From Prorocentrum cordatum (taxonomy: Eukaryota > Sar > Dinophyceae > Prorocentrales > Prorocentraceae), in the NCBI GenBank assembly GCA_963575745.1, contig CAUYUJ010007269.1:291501-355500 (forward strand): DNA of 64,000 bases, read 5' to 3'. The translations under genes and the position numbers were made by a program. This document shows, one piece after another, positions 20,371 through 31,455 of the stretch (its first letter is position 1; each line of letters opens with the position of its first letter). The notes beneath the pieces are model-generated. The model did no database searches. It was not told the DNA's origin and saw nothing but the letters and a program-made list of their open reading frames with translations.

Positions 20371-20563
20371 TAAGTCGGGCATGTCCCCCTGCAGGGGGAT
20401 GTTCGACGAAAAACGACAATTACCCCACAAATAATCAAAACATGATTGAAACATACTCTGGGAACTATGTTTCAAATATTGTTTTGCCTTTTTGGGGGCA
20501 TTTCTGGAGCATTTTCTATTTTTCAAAGAAAATCCCCCTGTAAGGGGGACACGCCCGACATAA
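20371..20563 (+). mobile_element. TIR element, family M copy 3
   Basis: 193 bp. TAAGTCGGGCATGTCCCCCT and AGGGGGACACGCCCGACATA are inverted ends. Flanked by CTTTAGCGT (20362-20370) and CGTTAGCGT (20564-20572), 8/9 identical. The interior holds ACATACTCTGGGAACTATGT-like palindromic sequence. Confidence 0.88.
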
Positions 20564-20765
20564 CGTTAGCGTCTTCGGAGCTCCTTCGGGCGACGCTGCG
20601 CGAGGAACCGCCGCACCCGGCCTCCGAGCGGCCTCCCCGAGGCCGCCAGTTTTTTTTGCATGAGGGGAGGCAGCGCCGAATTCACTCCATACCAGGGCTG
20701 AACCTGCGAACCCTACCCCTACCCCCCACGATTTCTGAGGGGGAGGGTTCGCATGTGGCCCCCTA
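20564..20765. other. Spacer, nothing recognised
   Basis: GC-rich, ending in a partial CCAGGGCTG.ACCT word related to element Q. Confidence 0.4.
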
Positions 20766-21100
20766 CATGGGGCACCCTGACACCAGGGCTGGATCTAAGC
20801 AGTGTTTTTCGTGTTCGTTTTGTTTTCGTCTTCCCTCGTCTTGTCTTCAAGCCGCCCCTACCGCAGAACGAAATCGAAACGGAAACGGCCCACGAAATCG
20901 CCAAAACACCGTTTAGGTCCAGCCCTGATCCATACATTGCGGCACCCTGACACCAGGGCTGGATCTAAGCAGTATCTTTCGTCTTCGTTTTGTTCTCGTT
21001 TCTCCTCGGTTTGCCTTGAAGCCGCCTCGGCTGCAGAACGGCATCGAAACGACAACGGCCCACGACATCGCCAAACACACAGCTCAGGCCCACCCCTGCC
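20766..21100 (+). repeat. Element Q: two tandem 175-bp units
   Basis: Each unit starts CACCCTGACACCAGGGCTGG, continues ATCTAAGCAGT, has a TCGTTTTGTT pyrimidine half, then AACGGCCCACGA[AC]ATCGCCAAA. In unit 1 the right end GGTCCAGCCCTGAT is inverted relative to CAGGGCTGGATC, so this may be a TIR element duplicated in tandem. Confidence 0.75.
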
Positions 21101-21101
21101 T

Positions 21102-21232
21102 CGCCATCGCTCGGACGTCCATTCCCTGTGTTTTTGTTTCGGTTTTGTGCGTGGCCTTTTCGCCAAATGATCAAGGATGGTCCTCAATGGTTCTCCCCGA
21201 GAAAGAAATACACACGTCCGAGCGATGCCAGG
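21102..21232 (+). mobile_element. TIR element, family G copy 2 (full)
   Basis: Ends CGCCATCGCTCGGACGTCCA and ACACGTCCGAGCGATGCCAG are inverted. CTGCCT occurs directly outside both ends (21096-21101 and 21233-21238), a possible 6-bp target duplication. Confidence 0.85.
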
Positions 21233-21405
21233 CTGCCTTACACTCCGAGTCTGATGGCGGATGTGCCCTCGATCACCACTACCTTTGCGACTGCGGGCTC
21301 ATCAGCGGGCCAGGCAGGGCGGGCCTGCTTGGCCCGCCTCGCCCTCCCTGAATCCCCAGTCCAGCCGACGTGCAGCTGCTTGAGACCCTGCTGGGCTTAT
21401 CGGGA
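21233..21405. other. Spacer with start of a 200-bp duplicated unit
   Basis: 21372-21397 (GCAGCTGCTTGAGACCCTGC) begins a unit repeated downstream from about 22055. Otherwise nothing. Confidence 0.5.
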
Positions 21406-21846
21406 GCGGCCAGGAGGGGGGTGTCCAAGAGGGGGGGGTGCAAATCGTGACCGGCGGCACGTGCGCGGCCCAGCGGGGGGGCCAGGGACGCACTGGAAAA
21501 AGCAGAGGCGCCAGGAAACCTGGGGAAATACCATGGCCCCCGCCATGAGATCCACCCCCTCAGTGGGCCCCGGAAACGGCAGGGCAGATTTTTCACCGTT
21601 TCCGAAAAAGTGTCCCTTGGAAATGGAAACGGCAACAAAAACTGCGACAAGAAACGGCAACAAAAACGGCTCCAGGATTGGAACGGGAGCGGGAACCCGT
21701 AAAAGAACGGCGACGGAACCAGTAAAACAACGGAGTCGGAACCTGCAAAAAAACAGCAAAACGGAACCGGTGAAAAAACAGCCCTGTCGTTTCCAGGGCC
21801 CACTAAGTCCACCCCCCCTAGTCATCACCCCCCTCTTCGCCGCCCC
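21400..21846 (+). mobile_element. TIR element, family C copy 3, split by element D
   Basis: Family C sequence runs from TCGGGAGCGGCCAGGAGGGG (about 21399) to 21560 and resumes at 21809 to CTTCGCCGCCCCCGA. The family D element (21561-21808) lies between, so D inserted after C. The flanks (CTGGGCTTA left, GGTTAGGGCG right) join to match the uninterrupted site at about 22074-22090. Confidence 0.85.
21561..21808 (+). mobile_element. TIR element, family D copy 1 (nested)
   Basis: 248 bp inside family C copy 3. AGTGGGCCCCGGAAACGGCA and the inverse of TGTCGTTTCCAGGGCCCACT are the ends. The interior is rich in AAACGGCAAC and GGAACC words. Flanks CCACCCCCT and CCACCCCCC are an 8/9 direct repeat. Reverse-orientation relative at 44711-44956. 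Confidence 0.85.
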
Positions 21847-22480
21847 CGAGGTTAGGGCGACGAGATCTGTAACAAAAAAACCTCCGCTGGCCAGGCCCAC
21901 ATCGCAGGCCCACAGGAGAGGCGTCCATACCTGCTCTTGGGCACTCCCAGGTGGGCGTACACACCGCTGTAGGGGCGCTGGATGGGGGGCCGGCGACGGT
22001 GGAGATGTATAGATCCACCGTCGCGCTAAGGAGCCGCAAATCGCATGCCGAAGTGCAGCTGCTTGGGAACCTGCTGGGATTAGGGCGACGAGATCTATAG
22101 CACAAAAAAACGTCCGCTGGCCAGAAGCCCATATCGCAGGCCCACAGCAGAGGCGTACACACCTGCCTGGGCACTCCAGGGGGGGCGTATAAGTACACCG
22201 CTCTCTTGGAGCCCTGGCTGGGCCTGGCCGGCGCCGATGGCGATGTGTATGAAGGGGCCCTGGGACACACAAATAAATACACACATTGAAAAATACTCCC
22301 CATAGTTTCTCATATCTTATGGGTATTTGTCTTCCCCCCACTTCCCATACTTTCGCATATTTTCTGGGGAATCAACGATGACTTGTGTATGTGTGTTTGT
22401 TTCCCTTCTGAATATAGGTCCATCGTCGCGCTAAGGAGCCGCGCAAATTGCATGCCGAAGCTCCGAGCTGCCTGGAGCCC
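21847..22480 (+). repeat. About 200-bp direct duplication, host of A copy 4
   Basis: Two tandem units share TTAGGGCGACGAGATCT, AAAAAAACGTCCGCTGGCCAG, CGCAGGCCCACA, TACACCGCT and CATCGTCGCGCTAAGGAGCC-like boxes (unit 1 about 21850-22060, unit 2 about 22075-22250 plus 22412-22480). Unit 2 is split by a family A element exactly where unit 1 is continuous (ATGTATAGATCC). Confidence 0.8.
22251..22411 (+). mobile_element. TIR element, family A copy 4
   Basis: About 161 bp with family A landmarks (GAAGGGGCCCTGGGACACAC, AATCAACGATGACTTGTGTA, right end TTCCCTTCTGA). It interrupts a sequence present intact in the neighbouring duplicate, so the insertion is directly demonstrated. The left junction reads GTATGAAG and the right CTGAATATAG. 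Confidence 0.88.
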
Positions 22481-22626
22481 TTGATCCAAATGGTCGCGCC
22501 GACCCCAAGAGACGCGTTGGCCGGCCAGTTGCCCCGGAAACAGGCGGACGAGCCGTCATCATCATGTGCACGACGGGAATCCAACCCAGGTCCGGTGCGA
22601 TTGAATCCAAGCCTGGTTCATGCCAC
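22480..22626. other. Spacer, nothing recognised
   Basis: No recognised feature. Confidence 0.4.
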
Positions 22627-22811
22627 GTACTCCAGATTTCGTAATAAAAGGGAGGGGGTCTGGACCCTCCAAGACAAGCCATTTCAGACCTCCCCCGTGG
22701 GAGAACCCTCCAAAACATCGTCCCCAGACCCCCCCAAGCCCTCCAAGATAGCCTGGAAGAGACCCCCCCCGAAATGAGACCCCCCTCCCTTTATTACGAA
22801 ATCTGGAGTAC
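22627..22811 (+). mobile_element. TIR element, family E copy 2
   Basis: 185 bp. GTACTCCAGATTTCGTAATA and TATTACGAAATCTGGAGTAC are perfectly inverted at the ends. The interior is the reverse complement of family E copy 1. No clear target duplication. Confidence 0.9.
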
Positions 22812-22892
22812 CCCTACTTGCGCCCATCCTCTACTCCTCCCCTTCCTGTGCCCACTCCTCCCCTCCTCTGACATACGCCTCCTGATGCCCCA

Positions 22893-22962
22893 CGGCAGGA
22901 GGAGGAGGAGGAGGAGGAGGAGGAGGAGGAGGAGGAGGAGGAGGAGGGAGGAGGGAGGAGAC
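22893..22962. repeat. (GGA)n microsatellite
   Basis: Near-pure GGA repeats. Confidence 0.92.
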
Positions 22963-23142
22963 CTTCTTGGCACGCCCGCAGGGCACAGGGACAGATGCCT
23001 CTCCAGGACCAGCGAGCCGGCGAGCCTCCTGCTGGTCCTCTTCCTCTCCGCCAGGGCCAGCGAGTAGGCGTCCATCCTGCTGGGCTGCAGCGACGAGGCA
23101 AAGGGGGCAAGCAGGCTGAGGAGGATTCGTTGGGCGTGGCTT

Positions 23143-23291
23143 CATGGGGGGGTCACAAATGGGGGGGTCAGAGAAGGTCCCCTTTCGTACCCCTTTCGGG
23201 CCCCTCCAGAGCCCCAGGGGGCTCGTTTAGGTACCATTTGGGTACCTTTTCGGACCACACTCGCCGCCCCCCCATTTATGACCCCCCCATT
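23143..23291. mobile_element. TIR element W (single copy)
   Basis: ATGGGGGGGTCACAAATGGG at the left is inverted relative to CCCATTTATGACCCCCCCAT at the right, with GGTACC palindromic words inside. About 149 bp. No coding content. Confidence 0.75.
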
Positions 23292-24400
23292 ACGCGGCGC
23301 CCACATTCGATGGGACGAGGGAAGCCCGGGGAAGAGGGATGGGAGGGTGTGGAGAGGAGGGCGGGTGGATAGAAGAAGAAGAGACACAGGCAGGAATGGG
23401 GGCTGTGGCGAAGAAGGGTGGGGGACAAGAAACAAGAGAGAGAGAAAGATGGCGTGCGTCAATGATGCCGAATGCCTGGACTTCTACTCTTAGGTCCAAA
23501 CCCTATGGATTATAGATCGATAATTAACTCCTGTAATCTGGTAGACCCGACACATAAAAATTACCTGAACACCAATCAATGACTGCAACATCGCCATCCC
23601 TCGACCGGAAAATGCCTAGATCCCCGTGACGTAATGGGAGAATGTGGGCAGAATAACGGGGGAGGGGATGATGATGACGGTGTGGATGTGGAGGATGTGG
23701 AAAGTCACTGGAAGAATGATGCCTCGGGGAGGGGGACACCAAGAAGAGTCGGACACCTGAGAGAGACGGCACGATACAGTCTCGACGAAAGACGACCGAT
23801 GACAATCCGCACATGCAATGGGCCCCATTTATCATGTTTTGTGGTTGAACGGCTTCCCTAACAATCAACATGTTGTGAGAGAGGGGACACATACAGACGG
23901 AATGCCATTCTGCTTACTCAACCGAATCCCACTGCGCACGAAGAATGCACGGATGCCCATGATGCCAATGCGCGCAAGGTCGGCAGGAAGGTCTAACCAG
24001 GCACTGCTCGTCTGCACCACCGAGGCAAAGGCCACAGGCGGGCGCCTTCTCAAACAGTCGCCGTCTGCGCGGATGAACGACGAGAAGTCGCTCTTAATTA
24101 TCACCTGGACGGGATCACATGAACAAGACTTACCCCACGACCCCATCGGATGCCCAATCCTACATAGTGCCCGTCCGTGCTCTTGGAATGTCCATCCCAA
24201 TCCTCCTCCAGGGCAATTTCCGCCTGCTCAACCACCTCCTCTTTAAACCCCCTTCGCCGCATCCATCTCATGCGACCCCCTCCCCATCATCCCTTCCTTT
24301 CTCCTCGTCCTCATCCTCCGATCCCCCGCCCGCCCTTCCCACTGTCCCACAGTATCCTCGCCTCCGCCGACACCACACCCTGCTCCCCTCTCCACCCCCA
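23292..24400. other. No gene recognised
   Basis: Ordinary mixed sequence with short overlapping open frames on both strands, none with a motif I can name. CT-rich from about 24240. Confidence 0.4.
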
Positions 24401-24688
24401 TCCTGTCTCATCAACCCTCCACCTCCTTCTCCTGCCAGGAGAGCCCAGAGTCGGATCGGCGATCGACATGAATCGGATCGTCGGAAATCGGCAGCCGAGT
24501 CGGGAAAAGTCGGATCGGCGGACATCGGCAGGCTGGTGTGCCTCCAAGAAGAAATCGGAACCCAAATCGGAATCCCAGATCGAATCGAATCGGAATCGGA
24601 AACCATCGAAATCGGATCGAATCGAATCGGAGGAATCGAAACGAGCCCTGCTATCCTGTCTCATCGACCCTCCACCTCCTTCTCCTGC
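24400..24688 (+). mobile_element. Family H copy 1 with about 36-bp direct repeats
   Basis: 24436-24652 is built of AATCGG/TCGGAATCG words (GTCGGATCGGCGATCG, GCCGAGTCGGGAAAAGTCG, ATCGAATCGAATCGGAATCG, GAATCGAAACGAGC) and matches 35586-35810 in the same orientation. It is flanked by 36-bp direct repeats with one mismatch (24400-24435 and 24653-24688). Long variable duplications suggest retroposition; here the flanking phrase also recurs locally near 24865, which weakens the case. Confidence 0.65.
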
Positions 24689-25115
24689 TCCTCCTCCTTC
24701 TCCTTCTCCTCCACCTCCTTCTCCTGCTCCTCCCACGCCATCTCCTTCTCCTGCTCCTCCACCTCCTTCTCCTGCTCCTCCGCCGTCTCCTGCTCTCCTT
24801 CTCCTCCTCCTCCTCCTCCTCCTCCTGCTCCTTCTCCTGCTCCATCCTCCGCCATCTCCTATCCCACATCAACCCTCCACCTCCTTCTCCTGCTCCTCCT
24901 CCGCCATCTCCTCCCCATTCCTCCTCTCTCCGACGCTGCCCGAGTCCGCCCCCCCCCCTATCCACATCCCCATCTCTGTCCTCCGCTCTTCCCCTGCCCC
25001 CCTTGTTCCTCCCTCTTGCTCCCACTCGTCCTCCACATCCTCTTCTTGCTCCACATCGCCATCCCCCTCCTCCTCCTCCTCCTCCTCCTTCTCCTCCTCC
25101 TGCTTCCACCCCTTC
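24689..25115. repeat. (CCT)n-rich tract
   Basis: Long CCT/CTC-rich tract with GCC and ATC interruptions. Confidence 0.85.
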
Positions 25116-25860
25116 AGCGGTTTCTCGATCCTCATCCTCCTTTGTTGTTTCGTTCACTTTCTCCGCTCCATTCAGCTCCTCCCGTGCCGACGCCATCATG
25201 TAATGGTTAAGGGGGCAAGCTCAGGGGACGCACTGGGCGCCACGAAAGCGGCACTCGCTTGCAAAGCCCTCTCCGCATCTCGCGCACCCATACGGGTCCA
25301 ACGACGGGAGAAGGTTGACCACCCAGATGGTCCTCATCGTTCTCCCGTCTCTTCGGTATCGCCTCAACGCCAGTGGCAAGCTCGTCAGGCGACCGACGCA
25401 TCGCCCCTCCCTCCCCCCCCGCTTTCCCTCCTCCCTGGCCCTGCTCCATGCACTCTTTCATGTAAACAGCTCCTCCTCGTCGCTTCTCCAGACCGGTTGG
25501 TATGGCGGGCCGGGAATGCTGCTGGAGCTTCCTTCACCGCGTATGGCCCTGCATCTTGCATTCGCCAATTCTTACCTGGATGGAGAGAGGGCCGTGTTTA
25601 AAGTGTGACACGCCGCAAGGCTTCCAACAGAGATGTGCAAGGGCATAATTTCAAACAATGGCTCTCGGTTTGGTGCCGCAGAACATGCCCCGTAAAAGAC
25701 TCCAACGGTGACAACCATGCGGCTCTCGCCTTGGCGCCGCCACATTCGCACATCCAACGAGGAACAAACGCGGCTTCCAGCTGGGCGGCTGCCTGTCTCC
25801 CTCGTTGCACAATCTGAGCTCCGCGAAGCTCGGGCGGGCAACGTGCGCCGTCCCGGTTTC
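25115..25860. other. No gene; inverted pair near 25300
   Basis: ACGACGGGAGAAGGTTGACC and the inverse words in CGTTCTCCCGTC form a weak inverted pair at about 25299-25352. Nothing else recognised. Confidence 0.4.
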
Positions 25861-25862
25861 CA

Positions 25863-27218
25863 TTGCATGGACCACCGCCAAGAGGAGCTGCTTTCGAGGG
25901 AAGCACGGGAAAGCGAAGCCAACAGCCCCAGCTTCAGATCCAGCTCCTCCTCCTCATTCTCCTCCTCTTCCTCCTCCTCCTCGTCCAGCCGCCGCCACGG
26001 CCCAGACACCCGCGAGCGGCCCATCCCCACCCACAGTCAACACAGATCTTTGACGTGTGGATCATAGGGCGCATCGGCGGGAACGGGGCCGCTCAGGGCG
26101 GCGCCGTGAATACTCACACAGCAGTCCGCTACCGTACCCCCGCCGCGTTGATGTTTCTTCCATGCTTCCTCTTACATTGCTCGCTGTGCCACACCCGCCT
26201 CTCCGCCGAGGAAAGCAACAAGAGGATAGTGTACCGCAATGTGCAGCGGGCAGACTTCATCATCCTCGAGGAGATTTCGATGCAGATGGCCAACGGCGAC
26301 GTCGACGGAGCCACTGGGACGGGCAGGGCAGCGCGAGACACGGATTACACGAAGTACCAGCTGCCAAACCAACAATGTATCCAGCACAGGTGGAGGAAGG
26401 TGGCTGGCGTCCCCAATCCATGCGGAATGGCAGTACTACTGAATAAGGGACTCAATGGGAGCGCCCCGAGAGCGGCTACGACTCCGACGACGAGCGGCAT
26501 TACAGGACGGAATGGCATGATTACAGTCAGTATGAGCACAATAGACGTGGCGTCGTTCCCCATCTTCATACAACCGAGGGGCACGGCCGTCAACCAGAGC
26601 GAGCTAGACAAGTGGGGTCACAACAGCCTCCCCATCATTTCTGGTGACTACAACTGCGCTGTTGGAATACGCCGACACACAACAGGGAAGAAATACATCG
26701 AGGCCACCGAGTCTAGCGACACAGAGGAGCCCGCCCTAGAGAACACCACCAGCTCGCAGAGGAGCGACCTAAAGGATGACAACCACTTGGCGATCGGAGA
26801 CACCTTCATGGGGACAGGGAACGCCTACTACAGAAGCGCCTACACCAACACTTTAGACCATGATGCTTCGCCTGCGAAAGCCATATGCAGGGTTCGCCAA
26901 CCTTACCCCGCGGCTGACCTGGCGCGACGTCTCCAGTTACACGATCCCGCGCACCTGACCGACCACATGCCGATCTACATGAAACTAGATGGGCACAGCG
27001 CCAAGACCCACAACAGCAAGCTCACGCCACATGCCAACTGCGACCTGATGATGATCGCTTACAGCCCTCGGACACCCTCATGGGAGGACCAGATCAACGC
27101 CTCTCGCGAAGGAAGCCAGGAGCCGCCCGTCAAGATCAGCCGCACCAAGCAGAATGGGGACCTCAAGAAAGCAGTCGAGGACAAACCCCGAGCGGCAGAG
27201 GCAGTGCAGATATTCTGA
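25863..27218 (+). CDS. EEP-type endonuclease-like ORF (LINE-derived fragment?)
   Basis: A 451-codon open frame. The first 95 residues are low-complexity and probably not native protein. Beyond that the order of motifs fits the endonuclease/exonuclease/phosphatase fold of LINE retrotransposons: a DFIILEE strand with the metal-binding Glu (residues 131-137), GDYN (261-264) and TDHMP in place of SDHxP (366-370). The first-strand Asn motif is not recognisable. No reverse transcriptase follows; the frame ends about 80 residues after the TDHMP motif. It is probably a truncated or diverged retrotransposon, but a host EEP protein cannot be excluded. Start codon uncertain. Confidence 0.6.
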   Translation: MHGPPPRGAAFEGSTGKRSQQPQLQIQLLLLILLLFLLLLVQPPPRPRHPRAAHPHPQSTQIFDVWIIGRIGGNGAAQGGAVNTHTAVRYRTPAALMFLPCFLLHCSLCHTRLSAEESNKRIVYRNVQRADFIILEEISMQMANGDVDGATGTGRAARDTDYTKYQLPNQQCIQHRWRKVAGVPNPCGMAVLLNKGLNGSAPRAATTPTTSGITGRNGMITVSMSTIDVASFPIFIQPRGTAVNQSELDKWGHNSLPIISGDYNCAVGIRRHTTGKKYIEATESSDTEEPALENTTSSQRSDLKDDNHLAIGDTFMGTGNAYYRSAYTNTLDHDASPAKAICRVRQPYPAADLARRLQLHDPAHLTDHMPIYMKLDGHSAKTHNSKLTPHANCDLMMIAYSPRTPSWEDQINASREGSQEPPVKISRTKQNGDLKKAVEDKPRAAEAVQIF

Positions 27219-28149
27219 GCACCGCCGTTGTCAGGTCTCGTGAGGAAAGTACAGGCAGCGTTGTGAGACCGTCAGATGGCGATGGAGAGATAGAGATGAC
27301 AGAAAGTAGAGAGCTAGCCAAGGATAGCAGTCGCAAGGCGATGGGCCGCTGCGACGCACCACCACCCGTGATGGTTCCTCTTGCTTTCTTTTACGCGAAG
27401 TCGTTAAGCACCTGTCTCGGGGATTTAGGCGCCAAAGGGTGCCCCTTTTTTTCTTCTCTTCCTGGTTCCCGAGGCGTCCGCCTGTTTCGGCTTGTTCTCT
27501 CGTGGGCCTTTTGGTCCGACGCATCACGGGAACCTGGACCTCGGGACCAGACGCGTGCACAACGACGGAGCGCGCAGCAGCTTTAGATAGAGGAACTTGG
27601 GGGGGGCGAGTGTGGGTTGGGGGCGGGCGAGGCGGTGGCGGGATTACTGCTACACTGGGACACGTCCCGAGCCAGGGGCGATTGGCCGGACGGCCCTAAG
27701 TCCCTGCCGTTTCCATAAGAATTTTGTTTTCGGGAAGGCCCGGCGCTGCAGTGGGCCGAGAGGCTAAAAAGCCAGGGTCCCGTAGGCGACCCGTCGATCC
27801 GCCGATCTAACGTGCCAGCAGCAACTAGGTTCGTCTGCAGTCGAACCCCAGACAGCTGCCAAGGCTTCCGACTCCGACTCCGACTCCTCCTCGTCCGCCT
27901 CACCCTCCAACTCCTTCTCTTCCTCCTCCTCCTCCTTCACCGAAGAGCTGCGTCATCCTGTTTCCGTCCCCTCCTGTCCTGTCCTCCCGCGTCCTCCCTC
28001 CTCATCCTCACTCCACCGACTACGATCGATTCGCCAACGTGCCTGCGGCACGTTGAGGCGTGGAAGAATGCCAAGGGCTGCCTGGCACGGTGTCTGTAGT
28101 TTTCCAAGCCCCACCCCTCATCCTCCGGGTCACACCCAGGGGACTGCAT
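27219..28149. other. No gene recognised
   Basis: Sequence downstream of the EEP ORF. Short frames only; a CT-rich patch at about 27895-27945. It could hold decayed retrotransposon sequence that I cannot recognise. Confidence 0.4.
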
Positions 28150-28735
28150 TACCCCTACTCCCGGGGGATCCCTTGGCGACCATGGCGCCTCCCTAGGGCT
28201 CTCCAAGGCTCATATGACGGCCCAGGAGGCCCAAAAGACGGTCCGAGAGGGCCCCGAGTCGCCGAACGATCGCTCGAAGACGCCCAGGATGGTCTCAAGA
28301 TGGCCCAAGAGGCCTCCAAGGCACCCCAAGAGGCCTCCAAAGAGACCCCAAGGGGCTCGCCTGTTCGGCTTTCCGACGCTCCAGGGCGGCCCAAGAAGAC
28401 CCCAAGACCACCCCAAAACGGCCCAAGAGGCTTCCAAGAGCGCCCCAAGACGGCCCAAGAGGCGCCCAAGACGACCCAGGAGGGCCCCAAGATGACCCAA
28501 AAAGGTGCCCAAGAGAGGGGAGACGAACCGAACATCCGAGCCATCCGCCCCGAGAGGCCCCAGGAGGCCCCAAGGACCGCCCGAGAGGCCCCTCGCAGAG
28601 GCCCAAAAGAGGCCCAGGAGGCCCCCCAAAGGACCCCCCAGGAGGCCTCGAAGCTGCCTCTATGCCAGACCCTCGGCCCTCGAAGAGGCCTCCCACGAGG
28701 TCTCAACGAACATCCAGTATGCTTATAACCCAGCG
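28150..28735 (+). repeat. CCAAGA-rich repeat, family R copy 4
   Basis: Imperfect CCAAGA words, an interior TTCGGCTTTCCGACGC box, a CGAACCGAACATC box and the right end GAACATCCAGTATGCTTATA shared with copy 2. Directly abuts the decayed LINE. Confidence 0.6.
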
Positions 28736-31455
28736 GCGGGACTTGCCGTAGGCAGCTGGATACAGATTGTAAACCGACGCCACTGCGGGGCGGGGTACAC
28801 GTATGAGGATGAGCACCGTCAGCGAGAATGGGCTGTCTGCAGCATTGCTGTCTCAATTACGCTCGGTAGTGCACCGGTGGGCCTCGTGCCAGGCCCGTTG
28901 CATGGTCGTGACCGCGCGTGCCCACACGACCCTCGCAGGGCAGAGCTTGAGGCTGCCATTCGGGCAAATGCCTGGCATCCAATCGCCCGGCCTCCCCATT
29001 TGGGTTATGAGCGACAGCATGGATGTCGGCCGGATTGCCACGGGAGGTGATGCTGCCAGGGTGCTACACAGCACCGAATATATCCTTGATGGCGTGGCTC
29101 ATGTGATGGGTGCGCTGTCCACACACATCAACGCTCAGTACAGATATGGGTATATCGCACATCCCTGGAACGACTGTGTCGACAAGATTGCACGACTGTG
29201 ATCGTTCCAACTACGGCCCCCCTTTTACAAGCCCGCATGGCGTACACTCATCACACAAGGGCCCCCTTGGTAAGCCTTGCCGTGGCTGTGGCTAAGGAGT
29301 ATCTCCCATACTGGAAGACAGCAGCCTACCTACTAATTACAAATATTTCGCTCCCCTACCGCACCCGTCCAGAATCGGCACGCCCTCAATCATCCCAGGT
29401 CCGAAGGCTGGGAAGATCCCGAGATATGCGGCGGCCCTTGGATCGGTAGCTGTTGCCGGCGTCCGCCATGGACCTAACTGAGTATCGCGGTAAGCACAAG
29501 ACTGTTCAGGTCATAGCTTACGCTGGCACAGGACGTATGATGCAGCCTTCAGGGAACTGTTCGCACACACCCTATGTTGTGGTCGGAGCCGAGGAGACAC
29601 GACTCAAAAGGACAAGCGTCTTCAACACTGGCCCTTTTTCTACGTCTCAACAGTGCAGCTGACAAGCATGAGAGGAGCGGACAAGCATGAGAGGGGCGGC
29701 TGCTCACTATGGCTCAATCTCGCATGGGAATGTCAAAGGGAATGTCACTCACTACAGCGCATTGCCACCTTCTGCATGCAGAACCAGATTTGCTCATCGT
29801 CGTGATTCGAGCACCAGTCCAGTCTCTTCGCGAGTGTGTTTCTATTGCTCCACATGTTGGGCCGCCCGCCCCATGTCATCGAGAAATGGTGGATTGCTCT
29901 GGGGAACCTCCTGCAATCACTTAAGGCCCCCTCCGAGCACCTCGTCACGCTTGCGGACGTCAATGCGGCGATAGTGACTACCACGGACCACACCACGGGA
30001 TCGGCTCACGCCGAGAGGGAGCATTACCCAGGTGCGTGCTTTCGTGGGTTCATGGGCAGCACTGCGAAGTGGGCTCCCTCGACCTTCTACGGAGGACAAC
30101 ATGGGCTCAGCAGGCACGCGGGTGGCCCCAGGTGAAACTACACCACTCATGAGATGGGGCTACGTTGTGGTATCAAAGGAGGTGCACGCTCCCAGCCACC
30201 GTGTGGATCATGACATCTGCCTCAAGATCTCGCGGGTAGACCGCAGGGAGGCGGCGGCTTCTCTGCGCTGCCCTCCCTTTGCCAACATTCCTCCGCCTTC
30301 GCGGCCATGGGAAATGCAGTACGACCCAGTACTCCGCAAGGACCCAGTTGCTTCCTGGACACATTGTCGCCTGGTTGAGCAAGAGCCGCGAGCATGTTTC
30401 CGCACTCACGCCACTGAACATGTCCTACCTTTATGACCAGCACGTCTGGTAAGCCGCGAACAACATTTTCCTATTCGAATCACTATGAGCAGCTAGCTTG
30501 AGAAGTGGCCAGTTCATGGTCACAGCACGCCTACGAGATTGCTTTCCAGAAAGTGCGCGCCATGGGCATTAGATCCAAGAAACGAATGGGCACTAACGCC
30601 CTTTCGATGGTTGAGCTTGAAAACGGTACCTTGGCCTCCACCCAGCCAGAGGCAGCGGATAGGCGGCTGCGCCAACTTCCCCAGGAAGGGGTGGGCATCG
30701 CCATTCCCGTGGAACATGCGACCTGGTAACATCTGCAGGTGTTCCCGCATCCCACCGACCTGACTCACGCCCTTCAGGACGTGGACCTCTTCCTACACCC
30801 CCTGGCGTCCTTCCAAAAGAAGGGTGCACCATTGCCAAAGCCTCCGCTGCTAGCACACCAGGATCCCTGGAGCCATCCGTAGGTTCCACGCCTCACAGAT
30901 GGCGAAACTCTACTACCCGGTTGTCGGCCAAACGTGTGCCAGGCTCGAGACAACGCTGCAATGGAAGCGAAGCAACTACTGGCCCATCTGGCAGAAGAGA
31001 ACAAACCCCGCAGCCTGCAAAAACAGCAGATCTGTCGTGATCCCCCCCACAGGGAGGAATGAAACACAGGCCAAAGCTGAGTGGGCCTCTTGTCGAGGCC
31101 TTACCGCGACTCGCAGGAGACAGCCAGTACGGAGGCACTTGAGCGCGAGGCGTGGACCTCGCTGCCCTGGACCTCAGAAATGACCAGGAGCTGGCACAAG
31201 CGCCGAGCTTCCGGCACTCTGCTTCGTGCTTGAGGCTATGTCTGCCTTCCACCACTCCATCTGCGAGCTCCTGCTCCGACGAGGCATCTATGATCAGGAC
31301 TTGCAGCTCGTTCTCACCACTCCGTCCTTCCTGGCGGTGCAGCAAAAGATCTCAGGTCTCACCTCGCAGTGCAGCCCGGACGACTCCAGCAAGCAGGCAT
31401 ACTAGAGCACATCCAGGCGTTGACACCCGACCGATGCCACAATTCATGGCGCTTG

